Shown here: piece after piece, positions 4,494 through 6,277 of the stretch | Layout: every line of letters begins with the position of its first letter | Position numbering within the stretch: position 1 is the first letter of the stretch | Source of the DNA: Campylobacteraceae bacterium | Lineage (GTDB): Bacteria > Campylobacterota > Campylobacteria > Campylobacterales > Sulfurovaceae | DNA: 6,277 nucleotides | Direction: 5' to 3' | Assembly: GCA_027002665.1 (NCBI GenBank) | Contig: JALWZK010000151.1 | Location: 1-6,277 of the forward strand | Position numbers and translations under genes: made by a program | The notes under the pieces: model-generated | Databases searched by the model: none | The model's input: the letters and a program-made list of their open reading frames with translations, nothing else | What the model was told of the DNA's origin: nothing

Positions 4494-6236
4494 CTATCCT
4501 TTATTTAATTTCTCTTCTCGAATAAAAGCTGTCCCTAAGAGACCAACCAATAAAAATAGAACAATAGTTCCAAAAATAGTAAGTGATGGTGTCGATTTAT
4601 AATCTTTACAATCACAATCGGCCTCTATTGTGCCACTACCAACTTCACCACTGCCACTTTCAGTAGCAATAATTCCCGCATCGTAAGTTAAATTATCTTT
4701 TGTTACATTAATATTAACTCTCCCTGCACTATTGACATCAGAGTCTATCGCATCATTGTCTCCCACATTCTGTTCTGTAAAAATATATCCCGATGGAAGA
4801 TTGGTAAATCCTATTGTATATTTGCCTCTCTCAATATTATTGAAACTATACTCTCCACTTGCATTTGTCTTGGTTGTCTCAACTACCTCTCCACCACTAC
4901 TATATAGAACAACTCTGACCCCCTCAACTCCCTCCTCGCTCTCATCTTGGATACCATTTCTATTATTATCATACCAGACTCTATCTCCAATAGTAAATCT
5001 CTTACTATCTGTTGGGGTAGGTGTCGGCGTTGGGGTTGGAGTTGGAGTATGAGTTGTAATTGGAGTCGGAGCCGGAGTATAAGTTGGCGTTGGCGTTGGC
5101 ATTGGGGTTGGAGTATGAGTTGGTCTTACAGTTGGTGTTGGGGTTGGAGTTGAAGAAATTACCCGAGTTAAAGATATAGTAGCATGATTACTTACTCCAC
5201 CACAACTATCTGCTACGGTATAAGATATATCTGTAGGATTATTATAAAAATCACTATTTGATATAAACTTAATCTCTCCACTATCTGTTACACTCCAAAC
5301 CCCTTCATTTGGAACTATCAAAGTCTTATTATTATCTTTGAGAACTCCCCCATCTGGTCTTGATACTATTTTAAGAGTTGATTTATTCAATTCGCACTTT
5401 GGAGTATCATAGACTATATCATTAGATAGAACGGCTACAGTAGTAATTCCTGTAATTGGTAAATCTTTACTATCATCAATAGCTTTTGGTGGGGTATGGC
5501 TTTTGCACTCTCCTGTATAATATTTTCCGCTCTTTTCACTCTTATACATCTTCTCTATATCATCTTTTTTAAGAGCTAAATTATATATCTTTATCTCATC
5601 TAATTTACCATTGAAATTGCCCATAGTCTTAGAGTAATACTCTCCTGTGCCAATTAATAACTTTTCGCTATTTGAAGATGATGGGTCTATTGTATAGCTA
5701 TTGGTTGCATCAAGTTTACCATTTATATATATCTTTATAGTTTTTTTAATATTATCTCGAACTAAGGCAATATGAGTCCACTTTTTTAAAGGTATAGTTG
5801 ATTTAGAAAAGGTGTCTGCTGTGCCGTTATGTTTATATTTAAATTTTCCACTTTCCCATAAGACCAGAGAGTATTCCGCATTGGCTCCAGCCTCGTCACC
5901 GCCACCATTACCTTTTACAATAAGTGCTTCTCTCTTATACTCTTTTGGATATATCCAGAACGATATAGTTAAACTCTCGATAAGGTCAAGATTATTGTCG
6001 TGTTTAACGCTCATTGCTCCATTACCAGAAAGAGTAAGTCCATTTTTAATCTTTCCACTCTTAACTACTTTGGCATCTCCACTCAATTTCCCATCTAATT
6101 TTAATGGCTGGTGGTTTTTAGTAGTCGCTTTACCGCTACAATCCTCGAATCTATACTCTGCTTTCAATGCAAAACTATTAACTGTAGTCAATATTAAAAC
6201 TACACTTATGATAAATAACTTTTTTAAATAGCCCAT
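4494..6236 (-). CDS. Secreted modular surface protein: LamG-like, CshA-like, Pro-Thr tract, SdrD B-like, C-terminal membrane anchor
   Basis: Not a named protein, but the modules are clear. Residues 1-23 are a signal peptide (NSFA end). Residues 26-232 look like a LamG/concanavalin-type fold (AEYRFED, LTISFWIYP, WTHIALVRD, IKIYINGKLD, FNGKLDEIKIYNLAL). Residues 249-357 look like a CshA/cadherin-like repeat (PPKAIDDS, VLSNDIVYD, GVWSVTDSGEIKF, ISYTVADSCGG). Residues 363-409 are a Pro-Thr tract. Residues 414-522 resemble an SdrD B-like domain with a calcium-loop-type DNNRNGIQDESE (423-434). Then follow a Gly-Ser-Glu stretch, CDC (541-543), a hydrophobic helix (552-572) and the tail REEKLNKG. This suggests an adhesin or carbohydrate-binding protein held by its C terminus or processed there; in a Gram-negative cell its final location is uncertain. 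The ATG has AGGAGGA four bases upstream. It is first of a two-gene operon with the barrel protein; the promoter may lie partly off the right edge. Confidence 0.85.
   Translation of the reverse strand: MGYLKKLFIISVVLILTTVNSFALKAEYRFEDCSGKATTKNHQPLKLDGKLSGDAKVVKSGKIKNGLTLSGNGAMSVKHDNNLDLIESLTISFWIYPKEYKREALIVKGNGGGDEAGANAEYSLVLWESGKFKYKHNGTADTFSKSTIPLKKWTHIALVRDNIKKTIKIYINGKLDATNSYTIDPSSSNSEKLLIGTGEYYSKTMGNFNGKLDEIKIYNLALKKDDIEKMYKSEKSGKYYTGECKSHTPPKAIDDSKDLPITGITTVAVLSNDIVYDTPKCELNKSTLKIVSRPDGGVLKDNNKTLIVPNEGVWSVTDSGEIKFISNSDFYNNPTDISYTVADSCGGVSNHATISLTRVISSTPTPTPTVRPTHTPTPMPTPTPTYTPAPTPITTHTPTPTPTPTPTPTDSKRFTIGDRVWYDNNRNGIQDESEEGVEGVRVVLYSSGGEVVETTKTNASGEYSFNNIERGKYTIGFTNLPSGYIFTEQNVGDNDAIDSDVNSAGRVNINVTKDNLTYDAGIIATESGSGEVGSGTIEADCDCKDYKSTPSLTIFGTIVLFLLVGLLGTAFIREEKLNKG
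4497..4502 (-). promoter_or_regulatory. Ribosome binding site of the barrel gene inside the end of the surface-protein gene
   Basis: AAAGGA lies six bases before the ATG at 4490 and is made of the final Lys-Gly codons of the upstream gene, whose stop (TAG, 4496-4494) falls in the spacer. A terminating ribosome would sit over the next start, so the two envelope proteins are likely made in a coupled ratio. Confidence 0.7.
5010..5150 (-). repeat. Degenerate Pro-Thr codon repeat (47 residues) in the surface-protein gene
   Basis: The region is a run of alternating ACN and CCN codons (hexamer period) encoding Thr-Pro with a few interruptions (VR, H, M, Y, A, ITTH). It acts as a stiff, extended spacer between the CshA-like and SdrD B-like domains and may be a glycosylation substrate. 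The plus strand is G/T-rich with runs of GTTGGN. Similar wording, PTPTPMPTPAP, occurs in the linker of the neighbouring barrel protein at about 4219-4251. Such tracts can change length by slippage or recombination; the interruptions make pure slippage less likely over the whole tract. Confidence 0.85.
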
Positions 6237-6240
6237 GCTA

Positions 6241-6247
6241 TCCTCCT
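6241..6247 (-). promoter_or_regulatory. Ribosome binding site of the surface-protein gene
   Basis: AGGAGGA is an almost ideal Shine-Dalgarno match four bases before the ATG at 6236, and it fixes that start ahead of any internal Met. The remaining 30 bases to the window edge are AT-rich, with a possible TATGAT -10 at 6274-6269, but its -35 region would lie outside the window, so no promoter is called. Confidence 0.8.
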
Positions 6248-6277
6248 AAAATTAATATATATGGCTATATCATATAC

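Noticed and set aside
4732..5153. Plus-strand frames encoding Gly-Val or Trp-Ser repeats
   Set aside because: These are reverse readings of the Thr-Pro codon repeat in the surface-protein gene, not genes.
5812..6231. Plus-strand frame of 139 codons near the right edge
   Set aside because: It is antisense to the signal peptide and LamG-like part of the surface protein, which has a strong ribosome site and domain match; no independent support.

Overview
The window is AT-rich and most likely chromosomal DNA of a Campylobacterota (epsilonproteobacterial) species, probably near Sulfurovum and its relatives. The 16S rRNA fragment reads like that group in its conserved blocks, the MoaE and MoeA proteins carry wording I recognise from Campylobacterota, and there is a short MqnA-like protein of the futalosine menaquinone route used by these bacteria. 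Placement below phylum is from memory of rRNA and protein sequences, not from a search.

Layout. Positions 1-390 hold the 5' part of a 16S rRNA gene on the minus strand; the rest of the rrn operon lies off the left edge. It has an unusual insertion at 121-182 that folds into a long hairpin built from degenerate 7-nt repeats, at about the place of helix 10. Its control region (391-556) is very readable: a consensus promoter (TTGACA, 17-bp spacer, TATAAT), an A-rich upstream element, and a leader with a boxB-like hairpin followed by a boxA-like antitermination site.

Positions 546-2949 hold a tight minus-strand operon, moaD-moaE-moeA-aroK. It encodes molybdopterin synthase (small and large subunits), the molybdenum insertase MoeA and shikimate kinase. 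The genes overlap or nearly abut, and the moaD codons for the functional C-terminal Gly-Gly also form the ribosome binding site of moaE. No terminator separates aroK from the rrn promoter, so the operon points straight into the rRNA genes.

A divergent plus-strand gene (3035-3685) encodes the MqnA-like menaquinone enzyme; both transcripts start from the 85-bp gap 2950-3034. MqnA makes its product from chorismate, which lies downstream of shikimate kinase, so the block links aromatic precursor supply, quinone synthesis and molybdenum cofactor. All of these serve anaerobic or nitrate/sulfur-type respiration (inference).

Positions 3669-6236 hold a two-gene minus-strand operon for the cell envelope. 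The first gene encodes a 580-residue secreted modular protein: LamG-like domain, CshA/cadherin-like domain, 47-residue Pro-Thr tract, SdrD B-like domain, and a C-terminal hydrophobic anchor with a charged tail. The second encodes a 273-residue outer-membrane beta-barrel with an acidic Pro-rich N-terminal linker. The two are translationally coupled, share a similar PTPMPTP-type tract and each has one CxC motif, which suggests that they work together. Their function is unknown. No tRNA, CRISPR array, insertion sequence or phage gene was seen, and no stretch over 300 bases lacks a gene.
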